Source of the DNA: Hyphomonadaceae bacterium
Lineage (GTDB): Bacteria > Pseudomonadota > Alphaproteobacteria > Caulobacterales > Hyphomonadaceae
Assembly: GCA_030158285.1 (NCBI GenBank)
Contig: JAOATF010000008.1
Location: 17,172 to 81,171, forward strand
DNA length: 64,000 nt
Reading direction: 5' to 3'
Positions 27,257-36,707 of this stretch are shown piece by piece (the stretch's first letter is position 1; every line of letters starts with the position of its first letter). The notes under the pieces were generated by a model that saw only the letters and a list, made by a program, of their open reading frames with translations, did not search any database and was not told the origin of the DNA. The position numbers and the translations under genes are program-made.

Positions 27257-28581
27257 GAGGCCATCGACCCCTGCAGCGCGGTGAAGAACTTGATGCCCAT
27301 CTGCCCTTCGCGCAGCGCGTCGGCCGACGCGATCATGTGGACCAGCTTGTAGCGCAGGACGCGGAACTCCACGTCGTCATCGGCCAGCTTGCGCAGCGTT
27401 GCGGCAATCGCGCGGCTCATGGCGAAGTTGGCCGGACGCTCGCCCTCGGTCTGCGGGTAGACGTAGTCCGAATTGATCGAGAGGCTCCACGCGCGGCCGG
27501 AAATCTCGCCCGCCGCGCGGAAGTAATCGGCGGCGATGCCATCAAGCCCCACGGACTCCACGGCGCGATTGGCCAGCATCGTTTCCAGCGCATCCGCCTC
27601 GCACGCGGCCACGGTCATGCCCTGGCCGTAGGTCGGGTTCACGCTGCTCATGGCGTCGCCGATCACCAGCAGGCCATCCGGCCATTTCTTGGCGTCCCAG
27701 AGCAGGTGGCGCGTGGCGGTCGGCTTGCGGAACGTCTTTAGGTCGCCCACCACCTCAGCATCCTTGATGCGCTCATAGACGTCCTGCGCGACAAGGCCCT
27801 TGGCGAAGTCCTTGAAAGCGGCCGGATCGCGCGGCGGCACATCGCCCCCACGGCGGCCAAGCGACAGGATCCACTGCCCATCCTCGATCGGCAGCAGCAA
27901 CCCGAAAATATTCTCCGGCGGGGAGGGCAGGATGAAGACGCCCGTCTCCTCGCTGCGATACTTCTCCGGGCGGCGGAAACGCGCGGTGGTGTAGGCGACG
28001 TTGATGCGGATTTCCTCGGTCGGGAATTCGGCATGGCCATCGTCGGCCAGCTGTTTCAGCAGCGGCGTGGTGAGGCCTGTTGAGTCAACCACGAGATCGG
28101 CCGTGACTGTCGATCCATCCTCCAGTTCGACGCCGGTGCAGCGTCCATCCGCGACAGCAAAGCGGCGGATCGGCGTTTCGCCCTGCAGTTTCACATTCGC
28201 CAGCGCCGCCACGCGCTTGCGCAGCACGCCCTCATAGGCCGGGCGCGACAGGCTGGTGACGGCGAAGCCCGCATCGCAATCGTCCATCCAGCCGCCGAAA
28301 TCATAGACCCGGATGTCGCGGCCCACCGTCATCGACACGGCGCCCGCCTTGCCGAAATCGTCTGTGATCCCCGGCAGCAGCCTTTCCAGCGCCAGCTCGC
28401 CCGCCTTCAGCAGCTGGTGCGTGTGCACGCCCTGGCCGACGCCGAGGCGCGGCGCGATCCCATCCGGCAGGGTATCGCGATCGATCACCAGCACCTCAGT
28501 GAAGTGTGGGGCGAGCGCGGCGGCTGCCGCAAGGCCGCCAATTCCGGCGCCGGCGACGATGGCCCTGTTGCCCAGCTTCAT
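27253..28581 (-). CDS. FAD-dependent monooxygenase/oxidoreductase
   Basis: MKLGNRAIVAGAGIGGLAAAAAL dinucleotide fold; LLVIGDAMSSVNPTYGQGMTVAACEA. Confidence 0.85.
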   Translation of the reverse strand: MKLGNRAIVAGAGIGGLAAAAALAPHFTEVLVIDRDTLPDGIAPRLGVGQGVHTHQLLKAGELALERLLPGITDDFGKAGAVSMTVGRDIRVYDFGGWMDDCDAGFAVTSLSRPAYEGVLRKRVAALANVKLQGETPIRRFAVADGRCTGVELEDGSTVTADLVVDSTGLTTPLLKQLADDGHAEFPTEEIRINVAYTTARFRRPEKYRSEETGVFILPSPPENIFGLLLPIEDGQWILSLGRRGGDVPPRDPAAFKDFAKGLVAQDVYERIKDAEVVGDLKTFRKPTATRHLLWDAKKWPDGLLVIGDAMSSVNPTYGQGMTVAACEADALETMLANRAVESVGLDGIAADYFRAAGEISGRAWSLSINSDYVYPQTEGERPANFAMSRAIAATLRKLADDDVEFRVLRYKLVHMIASADALREGQMGIKFFTALQGSMAS

Positions 28582-28807
28582 GTGTGCCCTCGTTGGTCGC
28601 TGACCGGTCTCTGGTTGTGCCGGGTATGCGTGCCGTTGGTTTACCGGCGGTATCTTTACCGACAGCGCCCCGCGCGCAAGCCGGGCGAGCGCTGTTGGAC
28701 AGGCCATCCGCCCGCTGATTTCATGTGGATTTCCACAGCCCTTGCTGTACGTTCCCCGCGGGGCCGGAATCGACCGGACAGACAACTTATTCGTGGGGCT
28801 GTCGAGA

Positions 28808-29371
28808 ATGCTGCCGATCTACATCGCACTGGGCGTCGTTGCGGTCCTCATCCTGGGCGCAATCCTGATCTACAACGGTCTCGTCGCGAAGCGGCAGACC
28901 GCCAACGAGGCCTTCTCCGGCATCGACATCCAGCTGAAGCTGCGGCGCGAGCTGATCCCAAACCTGGTCGAGACGGTGAAGGGCTACGCGGCGCACGAGA
29001 AGTCGACGCTGGATGCGGTGATCGCTGCGCGCAACGCGGCAGCTTCGGCGCAGGGCCCGGCCGCCATGGGCGCGGCTGAAGGCGTGCTGGGCCAGTCGCT
29101 CGGCAAGCTGTTCGCACTGGCCGAGAACTATCCGGACCTGAAAGCCAACAGCAACTTCCTGCAACTGCAGACCGAGCTCTCCTCGATCGAGGACAAGGTT
29201 GCGGCCTCGCGCCGGTTCTACAATTCGGCGGTCAATGACCTCAACACCGCGATCGAGCAGTTCCCGGCGTCGATGATTGCCGGCGCGACCGGCTTCACCA
29301 AGCGCGAGATGTTCGATGTGGGCGAGACCGAGCGTGCGTCGCTCAACGTCGCGCCGACGGTGAAGTTCTAG
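28808..29371 (+). CDS. LemA family protein
   Basis: N-terminal TM; NEAFSGIDIQLKLRRELIPNLVETVKGYAAHEKSTLDAVIAARNAA; FYNSAVNDLNTAIEQFPAS. Confidence 0.93.
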   Translation: MLPIYIALGVVAVLILGAILIYNGLVAKRQTANEAFSGIDIQLKLRRELIPNLVETVKGYAAHEKSTLDAVIAARNAAASAQGPAAMGAAEGVLGQSLGKLFALAENYPDLKANSNFLQLQTELSSIEDKVAASRRFYNSAVNDLNTAIEQFPASMIAGATGFTKREMFDVGETERASLNVAPTVKF

Positions 29372-29378
29372 GTCTGGC

Positions 29379-29840
29379 ATGAGCGTCGTCGTCCGTCCTT
29401 TCGCGCCGGGCGACGAAGCTGCTTTCCGCGACATCAATCTCGAATGGATCGAGCGCTACTTCGCGGTCGAGCCAAAGGACCGCGAGGTTCTCGATAATCC
29501 CCACAAGTACATCCTCGACCCCGGCGGCGCGATCCTGCTGGCGGTCGAGGGCGTGCATGTCCTCGGCGTCGTCTCGCTGATCGTGATCGGCAATAGCGCG
29601 GTGGAACTCGCCAAGATGGGCGTGAAGCCCGAAGCGCAGGGCAAGGGCGCGGGAAAGATGCTGGTCGCGGCGGCCATCGCTGGGGCGCGGGCGATGGGCA
29701 TGAGCCGCGTCTATATCGAGACGAACTCCAAGCTGGGCCCGGCGCTGAAACTCTACCGCGATGCCGGGTTCCAGCCCCTGAAAACCACTGTTCCATCGCC
29801 ATATGCACGAGCGGATGTGCAGCTGCAACTTTGGCTCTAG
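29379..29840 (+). CDS. GNAT family N-acetyltransferase
   Basis: VELAKMGVKPEAQGKGAGKMLVAAAIAGARAMG...LKLYRDAGFQ. Confidence 0.88.
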   Translation: MSVVVRPFAPGDEAAFRDINLEWIERYFAVEPKDREVLDNPHKYILDPGGAILLAVEGVHVLGVVSLIVIGNSAVELAKMGVKPEAQGKGAGKMLVAAAIAGARAMGMSRVYIETNSKLGPALKLYRDAGFQPLKTTVPSPYARADVQLQLWL

Positions 29841-30002
29841 ATCAGCTTCCGCAACGATTTCCGGCTGTTGCGAGCACCAAACATTTTTTGCGAGAAGCGC
29901 GGAACCGCCTGCCGGGTTTGCCGTTCTGTGTTCATGCGGGCCATGCTGAGCGGCCGCCCCCGCCGCGAAGCAAGCTTATGCTCTCCTGCCCACACAGGAG
30001 CA

Positions 30003-30047
30003 AAATATCGAGGCGCCACATTTGCCCTGTGGCGCCTCGACGCTTTT
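30003..30047. terminator. Bidirectional rho-independent terminator
   Basis: CGAGGCGCCACA-TTTGCCC-TGTGGCGCCTCG perfect 12-bp stem (30009-30039), T-run on both strands, between convergent genes. Confidence 0.85.
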
Positions 30048-30073
30048 CAGCGCCTGCTTTTCAAAAATTTGGA

Positions 30074-30850
30074 TCAGATCTCTTCGTCACGCAGCGGGCG
30101 CCACTCTTCGCCGTCGAACACTTCAAGCGGCGTGAAGTCTGCCTTGTAGCCCATCTTGTCCGAGCCACGCACCCAGTAGCCGAGATAGACGTAGGGCAGG
30201 TCCAGTTCCATCGCGAGGCGGACGTGGTCGAGCACCATGAACGAGCCAATGCTGCGCGCAGCAAGTTCCGGGCGATAGAACGAGTACACCATCGACAGGC
30301 CATCGCGCAGCACGTCGGTCAGCGCCGTCGCTTGCAGCGCGCCATCGTCGGTGACGCCGGGCTCAAGGCGGTTGCGGTATTCGAACACGGCGGTGCGCAC
30401 AGGGCTCGCGTCGACCATGCCGGCATAGTCGCGGATTTCCATGTCCGTCATTCCGCCGCCGGGATGGCGATCCTCGAGATATCGCTTGAGCAGGCGGAAC
30501 TGTTCGCGCGTGGCGCGGGCAGGGGTGGCTTCGCGCTCCAGCACGGCGTTGCGGGCCAGCACGCGGCGCCACCGGCGCGACATCTCGAACTTCGCAACGT
30601 CAATCCGCACAGACCGGCACGCGCCGCACGCCTTGCAGGCGGGGCGGTAAGCAATCGTCTGCGAGCGGCGAAACCCGGAACGGGTAAGGCTGTCATTGAG
30701 GTTGACCGCACCCTCAACCGCCAGATTGGCGAACACTTTCCGCTCCATACGGCCCGGAAGGTAAGGGCACGGCTGGGGGGAAGTGAGGTAGAACTTCATC
30801 CGCCGGACGAAGTCCGCCGGGATGATTTCCTTGGTGTCGGTCTCTTTCAT
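30074..30850 (-). CDS. bpt: Aspartate/glutamate leucyltransferase (Bpt/ATE family)
   Basis: PCPYLPGRMERKVF...RSGFRRSQTIAYRPACKACGACRSVRIDV. Confidence 0.93.
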   Translation of the reverse strand: MKETDTKEIIPADFVRRMKFYLTSPQPCPYLPGRMERKVFANLAVEGAVNLNDSLTRSGFRRSQTIAYRPACKACGACRSVRIDVAKFEMSRRWRRVLARNAVLEREATPARATREQFRLLKRYLEDRHPGGGMTDMEIRDYAGMVDASPVRTAVFEYRNRLEPGVTDDGALQATALTDVLRDGLSMVYSFYRPELAARSIGSFMVLDHVRLAMELDLPYVYLGYWVRGSDKMGYKADFTPLEVFDGEEWRPLRDEEI

Positions 30851-30904
30851 CGCGAGTCGACCTTAGCTGTCGCCGCGACGCCGGGGAAGGGGCGGACGCT
30901 GCGG

Positions 30905-31795
30905 CTAGAGGGCGTGGTCCGAGGGCATCACCGGGGCCTCGCGCAGCAGCACTATGCTGATGCGGCGGTTGGCCGGAAGGTCCGGATCGTCGGGGTAAAG
31001 CGGCTCGCGGTCGCCTTTTCCGGCCACCTGATAGATGCGATCGCCCTCAACGCCCGACTTTTCGAGGATGCGGCGCGCCGCATTGGCCCGGTCGGCCGAC
31101 AGGTCCCAGTTGGAATAGCCGGGACGGCCCGGGGCCGTGGTGTCCGTGTGGCCCGAAACGCTGATCCGGTTCGGCAGCTGTTCGACGACCTTGGCGACGG
31201 TCTCCAGCAGGTGCTGTGTGCGCGGCAGCGGCTCGGCTGACGAGCCGGAGAACATGGCGCGACCTTCCTGGTCGACCAGCTGGATGTTCAGGCCCTCGGG
31301 CGTCTGTTCGATGATCAGGTTGCGCGACAGCTCGGCATAGTCCGGCAGGTCCTGCAGCGCCTGGCGCAGGGAGGCCTCGGCGGAGGCGAACTGGGCGTTC
31401 TCGCGGTTGGCCATGGCCTGCGCGAGCGCGTCTTCGGTCGGCTCTTTCGTCTTGGCGCCTTCGCCGCCGCCCTTGGCGCGCTGGGAGGCCTCGGCGGATT
31501 CCTCGTCAATCTTGCGGTTGGAGCCGGAGGCGCGCGCGCCATCTTCCTGGAACGCCGTACCGCCCAGAAGGCCGTCGGACCCCTGCGACGAGCGCGAGAC
31601 GCTGGCGGGGGCGAAATAGTCGGCGATGCCGCGTTTCTGCTCGGGGGAGGTGGTATTGATCAGCCACATCAGCAGGAAGAAGGCCATCATGGCGGTCACA
31701 AAGTCGGCGTAGGCGACTTTCCAGGCGCCACCATGGTGGCCGCCGCCAATCACCTTCTTCACTTTCTTGATGACGACTGGCTTATTGCCACTCAT
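30905..31795 (-). CDS. motB: Flagellar motor stator protein MotB
   Basis: WKVAYADFVTAMMAFFLLMWLINTTSPEQKRGIADYFAP; C-terminal OmpA domain ISVSGHTDTT. Confidence 0.93.
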   Translation of the reverse strand: MSGNKPVVIKKVKKVIGGGHHGGAWKVAYADFVTAMMAFFLLMWLINTTSPEQKRGIADYFAPASVSRSSQGSDGLLGGTAFQEDGARASGSNRKIDEESAEASQRAKGGGEGAKTKEPTEDALAQAMANRENAQFASAEASLRQALQDLPDYAELSRNLIIEQTPEGLNIQLVDQEGRAMFSGSSAEPLPRTQHLLETVAKVVEQLPNRISVSGHTDTTAPGRPGYSNWDLSADRANAARRILEKSGVEGDRIYQVAGKGDREPLYPDDPDLPANRRISIVLLREAPVMPSDHAL

Positions 31796-31853
31796 GGCGA
31801 AATTCTTCCCGGGGTATTAACTCCCGGTTCTACAACGATCTTCTTAAGGCCAC

Positions 31854-32384
31854 GTGCACATGAGCGGCTCTGACGCCCCCTCCGGCTTCGATCCTCCCCC
31901 CTTTGATGCGGGCGATTATCGCCGCGCCCTCGGCGGGTTTGGCACCGGTGTGGCGCTGGTAGCGGCCCATGACGCCAATGGCGTCGCCCACGGGATGATC
32001 ATCAATTCCCTGACGTCCGTGTCGCTCCACCCGCCGATCATGCTGTGGTGCCTCGCCAACGCCAGCGCTGCTTTCAGTGTGTTCACGCAGGCGACGGCCT
32101 TTTCTCTCAATATCCTGCGCTCGGACGATCACAGCGTTGCGCAGCAATTCTCCCGCCGCGGCGGTGACCGGATTATCCCGCCGGACCAGTTCTGCACGAT
32201 GGACACAGGCGCGCCCGTGCTGTCCTCTGCGCTGGCCAGCCTCGATTGCCGGATGCGCCTGCGGCAACCCATGGGCGACCACGAGGTTATCTATGGCGAC
32301 GTGATCGCCTACCGCGCCGATCCCGGCGTCGATGCGCTGGGGTTCTTCAGGGGAAGGTTCGTCACCCTCAGGTCGGAGGACTAG
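31854..32384 (+). CDS. Flavin reductase family protein
   Basis: YRRALGGFGTGVALVAAHDANGVAHGMIINSLTSVSLHPPIMLWCL. Confidence 0.9.
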   Translation: MHMSGSDAPSGFDPPPFDAGDYRRALGGFGTGVALVAAHDANGVAHGMIINSLTSVSLHPPIMLWCLANASAAFSVFTQATAFSLNILRSDDHSVAQQFSRRGGDRIIPPDQFCTMDTGAPVLSSALASLDCRMRLRQPMGDHEVIYGDVIAYRADPGVDALGFFRGRFVTLRSED

Positions 32385-32387
32385 CTC

Positions 32388-32942
32388 GTGGCCGCGCTTA
32401 CCGCCTTCATCTCGCTCAGCCTCGATGGCTGCTATGCGGACGCCAACAACGACATGAGCTGGGCCCACACGCAGGACGCCGAGCAGGCCGAATTCACCGC
32501 CGGCAACGCCAAGGGCGGCGGGCGTCTGGTGTTCGGCCGCGTCACCTACGCGATGATGAAGCCGTTCTGGACCAGCCCGCAGGCCGCCCAGATGATGCCC
32601 GACGTGGCCGCCGGCATGAACGACATGCCCAAGACCGTCTTCTCCCGCAGCCTCGCATCCTCCGACTGGCGCAACACGCGCATCGCGACCGAGGATTTCG
32701 TCTCCGAGCTGGAAACCATCCGCGCTGGTGACCTCGACGCCTCCATCCTCGGCAGCGGTAGCATCGTGGCGCAGGCGGCCACCGCCGGCCTGCTGGACGA
32801 GCTGCAGGTGATGCTGGTCCCCGTCACGCTCGGCGGCGGCAAGCGCCTGTTCGACGGCATCCCCCGGGCCCTCAGCTGGAAACGCGAGGACGTCCGCCAG
32901 TTCAGCAATGGCAACCTCTTCATCCGCTATCGGCCCCGCTGA
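32388..32942 (+). CDS. Dihydrofolate reductase family (RibD C-terminal-like) protein
   Basis: FISLSLDGCYADANNDMSWAH...LVFGRVTYAMM...LDELQVMLVPVTLGGGKRLF. Confidence 0.88.
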   Translation: MAALTAFISLSLDGCYADANNDMSWAHTQDAEQAEFTAGNAKGGGRLVFGRVTYAMMKPFWTSPQAAQMMPDVAAGMNDMPKTVFSRSLASSDWRNTRIATEDFVSELETIRAGDLDASILGSGSIVAQAATAGLLDELQVMLVPVTLGGGKRLFDGIPRALSWKREDVRQFSNGNLFIRYRPR

Positions 32943-32977
32943 TCCTGCGCTAGAAGGCGCGCAATCTGATCTGGCGG

Positions 32978-33847
32978 ATGGTTCCGATGGCGACCTGCAC
33001 ATTCCTCGGCCTTGGCGTGATGGGCGGCCCGATGGCGCGCCATCTCGCGCAGAAGGGCCACGACGTCACCGTGTGGAACCGCACCGGCGAGAAAGCCGAC
33101 GCATGGCTGGCAAAAGTCGGCGCAGGCCGCACCGCCGCCAGCCCCGCCGAAGCCATCACCGGCGCCGAGTTCATCTTCATGTGCCTCGCTGATGATCCCG
33201 ATGTGGACGCCGTCTTCGCCGCCTTCGCGCCAGCGTTGAAAGCCGGGCAGGTGATCGCCGACCACACCACTGGCTCGGCCGGCCTCGCCCGCAAGCTCGC
33301 ACAGGGCGCCAAGGCCAAGGGCGCGGAATTCGTCGATGCGCCTGTCTCCGGCGGCCAGATGGGCGCGGAGAACGGCCAGCTCACCGTGATGTGCGGCGGC
33401 GATCCCGCCACCTTCGCCAGGGTCGAGCCGGTAATGCGCGCCTTCTCGAAGCAGATCACGCTGATCGGCGATGTCGGCGCGGGGCAGCTCGCCAAGTCCG
33501 TCAATCAGATCTGTATAGCCGGCGTGGTGCAGGGCGTGGCCGAAGGCCTGCATTTCGCCCGCAAGAACGGCCTCGACGAAGCCAAAGTGATCGAAGCCAT
33601 CTCCGCCGGCGCCGCGCAAAGCTGGCAGATGCAGAACCGCTGGAAGACCATGGTCGATGGCAAGTTCGATTTCGGCTTCGCGGTCGACTGGATGCGCAAG
33701 GACCTGCGCATCGCCCTCGACGCCGCCCGCGCTGCCGGCGCCTCCACCCCGCTGACGGCGCTGGTCGACCAGTTCTATGCCGACGTGCAGGCGGAAGGTC
33801 ATGGCCGCTGGGACACGTCCAGCCTTATCTCGCGTCTCAACAAGTAA
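32978..33847 (+). CDS. NAD(P)-dependent oxidoreductase, 3-hydroxyisobutyrate dehydrogenase family
   Basis: CTFLGLGVMGGPMARHLAQKGHDVTVWNRT...FVDAPVSGGQMGAENGQLTVMCGG. Confidence 0.92.
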   Translation: MVPMATCTFLGLGVMGGPMARHLAQKGHDVTVWNRTGEKADAWLAKVGAGRTAASPAEAITGAEFIFMCLADDPDVDAVFAAFAPALKAGQVIADHTTGSAGLARKLAQGAKAKGAEFVDAPVSGGQMGAENGQLTVMCGGDPATFARVEPVMRAFSKQITLIGDVGAGQLAKSVNQICIAGVVQGVAEGLHFARKNGLDEAKVIEAISAGAAQSWQMQNRWKTMVDGKFDFGFAVDWMRKDLRIALDAARAAGASTPLTALVDQFYADVQAEGHGRWDTSSLISRLNK

Positions 33848-33850
33848 GCC

Positions 33851-34264
33851 ATGCCCAAGGTCTTCCTGCATAATTTCGAACACGAGCTGGAAGAGAAGTT
33901 CGTCACCGCCGGCGGCCCCGGCGGACAGAACGTCAACAAGGTGGCGACGGCGGTGCAGATCCGCTGGAACGTCAAGAAGAGCAGCGCCTTCGACGACGAA
34001 CAGAAATGGATGATCCGCCGCGCGCTGGGCAATCGCATCAATGACGAAGGCGAGCTGGTTCTCTTCATCCAGACCCACCGCAGCCAGGCCCGCAACCGCG
34101 AGGAGGCGCGCGAGCGCCTTGTCGAGCTGCTGGAGAAGTCTCTGGTAAAGCCGAAGAAGCGCGTCGCCACCAAGCCGAGCAAGGCCCAGAAGCAACGCCG
34201 CCTCGAAGGCAAGGCGCATCGCTCCGAAACCAAGAAGAACCGCGGCAAGATCGGGGGCGAGTAG
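33851..34264 (+). CDS. arfB: Alternative ribosome-rescue factor B (RF1-like GGQ hydrolase)
   Basis: TAGGPGGQNVNKVATAVQIRWNV and Lys/Arg-rich C-terminal tail. Confidence 0.92.
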   Translation: MPKVFLHNFEHELEEKFVTAGGPGGQNVNKVATAVQIRWNVKKSSAFDDEQKWMIRRALGNRINDEGELVLFIQTHRSQARNREEARERLVELLEKSLVKPKKRVATKPSKAQKQRRLEGKAHRSETKKNRGKIGGE

Positions 34265-34329
34265 CGGGTCACCCCGCAAATCCCCGGGCTTCCCCCGAAA
34301 GATGAATCCCGACGCCCAAACTACAACCT

Positions 34330-34983
34330 ATGGTTGCAAGTGGGGAGGATGGATTGGCCGATATACCGAAGACCAGAATGGTCGTCGCAGAGGAAGAAGC
34401 AAGCCGCCTGCGGAACTTCGTGCGGCAAGCAGAGCTGATGAATGGCCGCATCGCCGGCGCCCGGGTGACGCGGCGCGAGGATGGGGCTGCGCTGGCGGGC
34501 CTGCTGGCGCATGAGAGCATCGGGCCGCGTATCTACACCATGCCCAATCCCATCAATGCCGAGACGATGACCGGCTTCATCGAGGACCACCTGCTGCAGC
34601 GGGCGCGCGGCGACGGCATCCTGTTCGCGTCCTTCAATGCGGAGGGCGAGGCAACCGCCTATTTCGACGTCGAGCTATGGCCGCAATGGTCGGTCGCCAA
34701 GTTCGGCGGCGCGGTAAAGGCCGAGCGGCAGGGGCGCGGCTTCGGCGGCGCCTGTGGGCTGGCGGCCGTGGAATGGTGTTTCGACCAGCTCGGCGTCGAG
34801 CGCATCTGCGAAACCACAGCGCACGACAATGACCGGTCGATCCGCCTCTTGTCGCGGCTCGGCTTCGTCCAGATGGGCGAGGTTATTTCGACGCGGCCAG
34901 ACGGCTCGACGCGGCCCTCCCTTTACTGGGAAATGTCCCGTGAGGACTGGCGATCTGCCCGTAACCTCAAGCGCACAGGCTGA
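34330..34983 (+). CDS. GNAT family N-acetyltransferase (ATG at 34378 is an alternative start)
   Basis: VKAERQGRGFGGACGLAAVEWCFDQLGVERICETTAHDNDRSIRLLSRLGF. Confidence 0.85.
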   Translation: MVASGEDGLADIPKTRMVVAEEEASRLRNFVRQAELMNGRIAGARVTRREDGAALAGLLAHESIGPRIYTMPNPINAETMTGFIEDHLLQRARGDGILFASFNAEGEATAYFDVELWPQWSVAKFGGAVKAERQGRGFGGACGLAAVEWCFDQLGVERICETTAHDNDRSIRLLSRLGFVQMGEVISTRPDGSTRPSLYWEMSREDWRSARNLKRTG

Positions 34984-35081
34984 TCGCATCGCGCGGATTT
35001 CATGTAAATTCCCATGAATCGCCCGTCATGAATCTTAAGCCCCCATCGCCAGCGTGGTGTTGAACCAGTGGGCGGATTTGC

Positions 35082-36707
35082 ATGACAGCCAAGGCCAAGC
35101 CGGCGCGGACTCCTGTTGATCGTCGCGTGACGCAACAGGTCCGGCGAGATCTCCTGATTTTCTGCGGCTTCATCGCGGCAGGCTTCATCCTGTCGGTGAA
35201 CCTCGATGTGGTGGGGCTGATCTACGCCTGGGCCCACGAGTACGAGCATCTGCAGATGTCGCGCCTCCTCGGCACGATCATCGTCGCCTGCGTGGGCCTC
35301 ACGCTTTACATCATCACGCGCTATCACCAGCACATCGGTAGCCTCCGCGAACGACTGGATACTGAGGAGCGCGCCCGCCGCGTTGCGATGCACGACCAGC
35401 TGACCGGCCTGCCGAACCGCCGCCATCTCAAGGGCGTGCTGAACTGGCTGCTCAGCGAGAACGAAGGCGGCAACCGCCTCGCTGTCACGATGATCAACCT
35501 CGACAAGTTCGCGGAATTCAATGACGCGCACGGCCGCCCCGCCGGCGACGAGATGATGATGCACATCGGCAAGGTTCTGAACCTGCGCGCCGGCGTCGAT
35601 GGCTTTGTCGCCCGTCTGGAATCCGACGAGTTCGTCGTCCTCCTGCCCAACCAGGCCGAAGAAGAGCTGATGGACTGGTTGTCGGCCACGCTGACCGCCA
35701 TCGAGGCCCCGATCATTACGGGCGAGAAAACCGTCACGGTCAGCGCCACGGCCGGCGCCGCCGTCGGCCTCGTCGATGGCCGCGATGCGGAAACGCTGCT
35801 GCATCGCGCCAGCCTTGCCCTGCGCCGCGCCAAGAGCGTCAATCGCGGCTGGTTCGCCTTCTTCAAGACCGGCATGGACGAGCTTGTGCGCCAGCGCGCC
35901 CTGTTCGAAAGCGACCTGTGGACCGCCGTGCGCGAGGACCAGATCAATCCGCACTTCCAGCCGCTGGTCGACCTGCGCGATGGCAAGGTACGTGGCTACG
36001 AAATCCTCGCCCGCTGGACGCACCCGACGCGCGGGCCCATCCCGCCGGATCAGTTCATCCCCGCCGCTGAAGCCTCCGGCGCGATCGGCGAGATGACCTT
36101 CAACCTGCTGCGCAAGGCCTGCCGCGCCGCCGTCGATCTCGAAGGCGCTCCGCACCTCTCCCTGAACGTCTCGCCGGTGCAGCTGGAAGAAGATGATTTC
36201 GCCCAGAAGCTGCTGAAGACGCTGGACGAGCTGAATTTCCCGGCCGCGCGCCTCGAAGTGGAACTGACCGAAGCCGCTCTGGTCACAGACCTTGCCGCCG
36301 CGCGCAGCGTCGTCCACGCGCTGCAGGAGAAGGGCGTCCGCGTTGCGCTCGACAATTTCGGCACCGGCCATGCGAGCCTCACGCAGCTGCGCCTGCTGCC
36401 ATTCGACAAGCTGAAGATCGACCGCTCCTTCGTGCGCGGCATGACCACCGACAAGGAAGCCGGCGTGATGGTGCGCGCGATCATCTCGATGGCGCGCAGC
36501 CTCGGCCTCACTGTCGTCGCCGAAGGCGTGGAAACGGAAGACCAGGCCCGCGCGCTGGCCGGCCTCGGTTGTGACATGGCGCAAGGCTATTACTTCGGCC
36601 GCGCCACCGCGACCGCCGAAGCCCGCCGCAAGGCCTCCAGCAAGCCGGCCGCCACCGCAGCCGCGCCTGCCGCCGACCCCGCGGCCACGCCCGTCACTAC
36701 ATCCTGA
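35082..36707 (+). CDS. GGDEF-EAL domain protein with degenerate active-site motifs
   Basis: DQLTGLPNRRHLKG...ARLESDEFVVLL (GGDEF replaced by ESDEF); GYEILARW; DNFGTGHASL; VVAEGVET. Confidence 0.93.
   Translation: MTAKAKPARTPVDRRVTQQVRRDLLIFCGFIAAGFILSVNLDVVGLIYAWAHEYEHLQMSRLLGTIIVACVGLTLYIITRYHQHIGSLRERLDTEERARRVAMHDQLTGLPNRRHLKGVLNWLLSENEGGNRLAVTMINLDKFAEFNDAHGRPAGDEMMMHIGKVLNLRAGVDGFVARLESDEFVVLLPNQAEEELMDWLSATLTAIEAPIITGEKTVTVSATAGAAVGLVDGRDAETLLHRASLALRRAKSVNRGWFAFFKTGMDELVRQRALFESDLWTAVREDQINPHFQPLVDLRDGKVRGYEILARWTHPTRGPIPPDQFIPAAEASGAIGEMTFNLLRKACRAAVDLEGAPHLSLNVSPVQLEEDDFAQKLLKTLDELNFPAARLEVELTEAALVTDLAAARSVVHALQEKGVRVALDNFGTGHASLTQLRLLPFDKLKIDRSFVRGMTTDKEAGVMVRAIISMARSLGLTVVAEGVETEDQARALAGLGCDMAQGYYFGRATATAEARRKASSKPAATAAAPAADPAATPVTTS

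Noticed and set aside
30905-31795. Solitary motB without motA as an anomaly
   Set aside because: Unlinked motA and motB occur in Caulobacter-type genomes, so this is not unusual.
34324-34336. Small palindrome CAACC-TAT-GGTTG upstream of a GNAT gene, considered as an operator
   Set aside because: Only 5-bp arms and no adjacent regulator; too weak to support.
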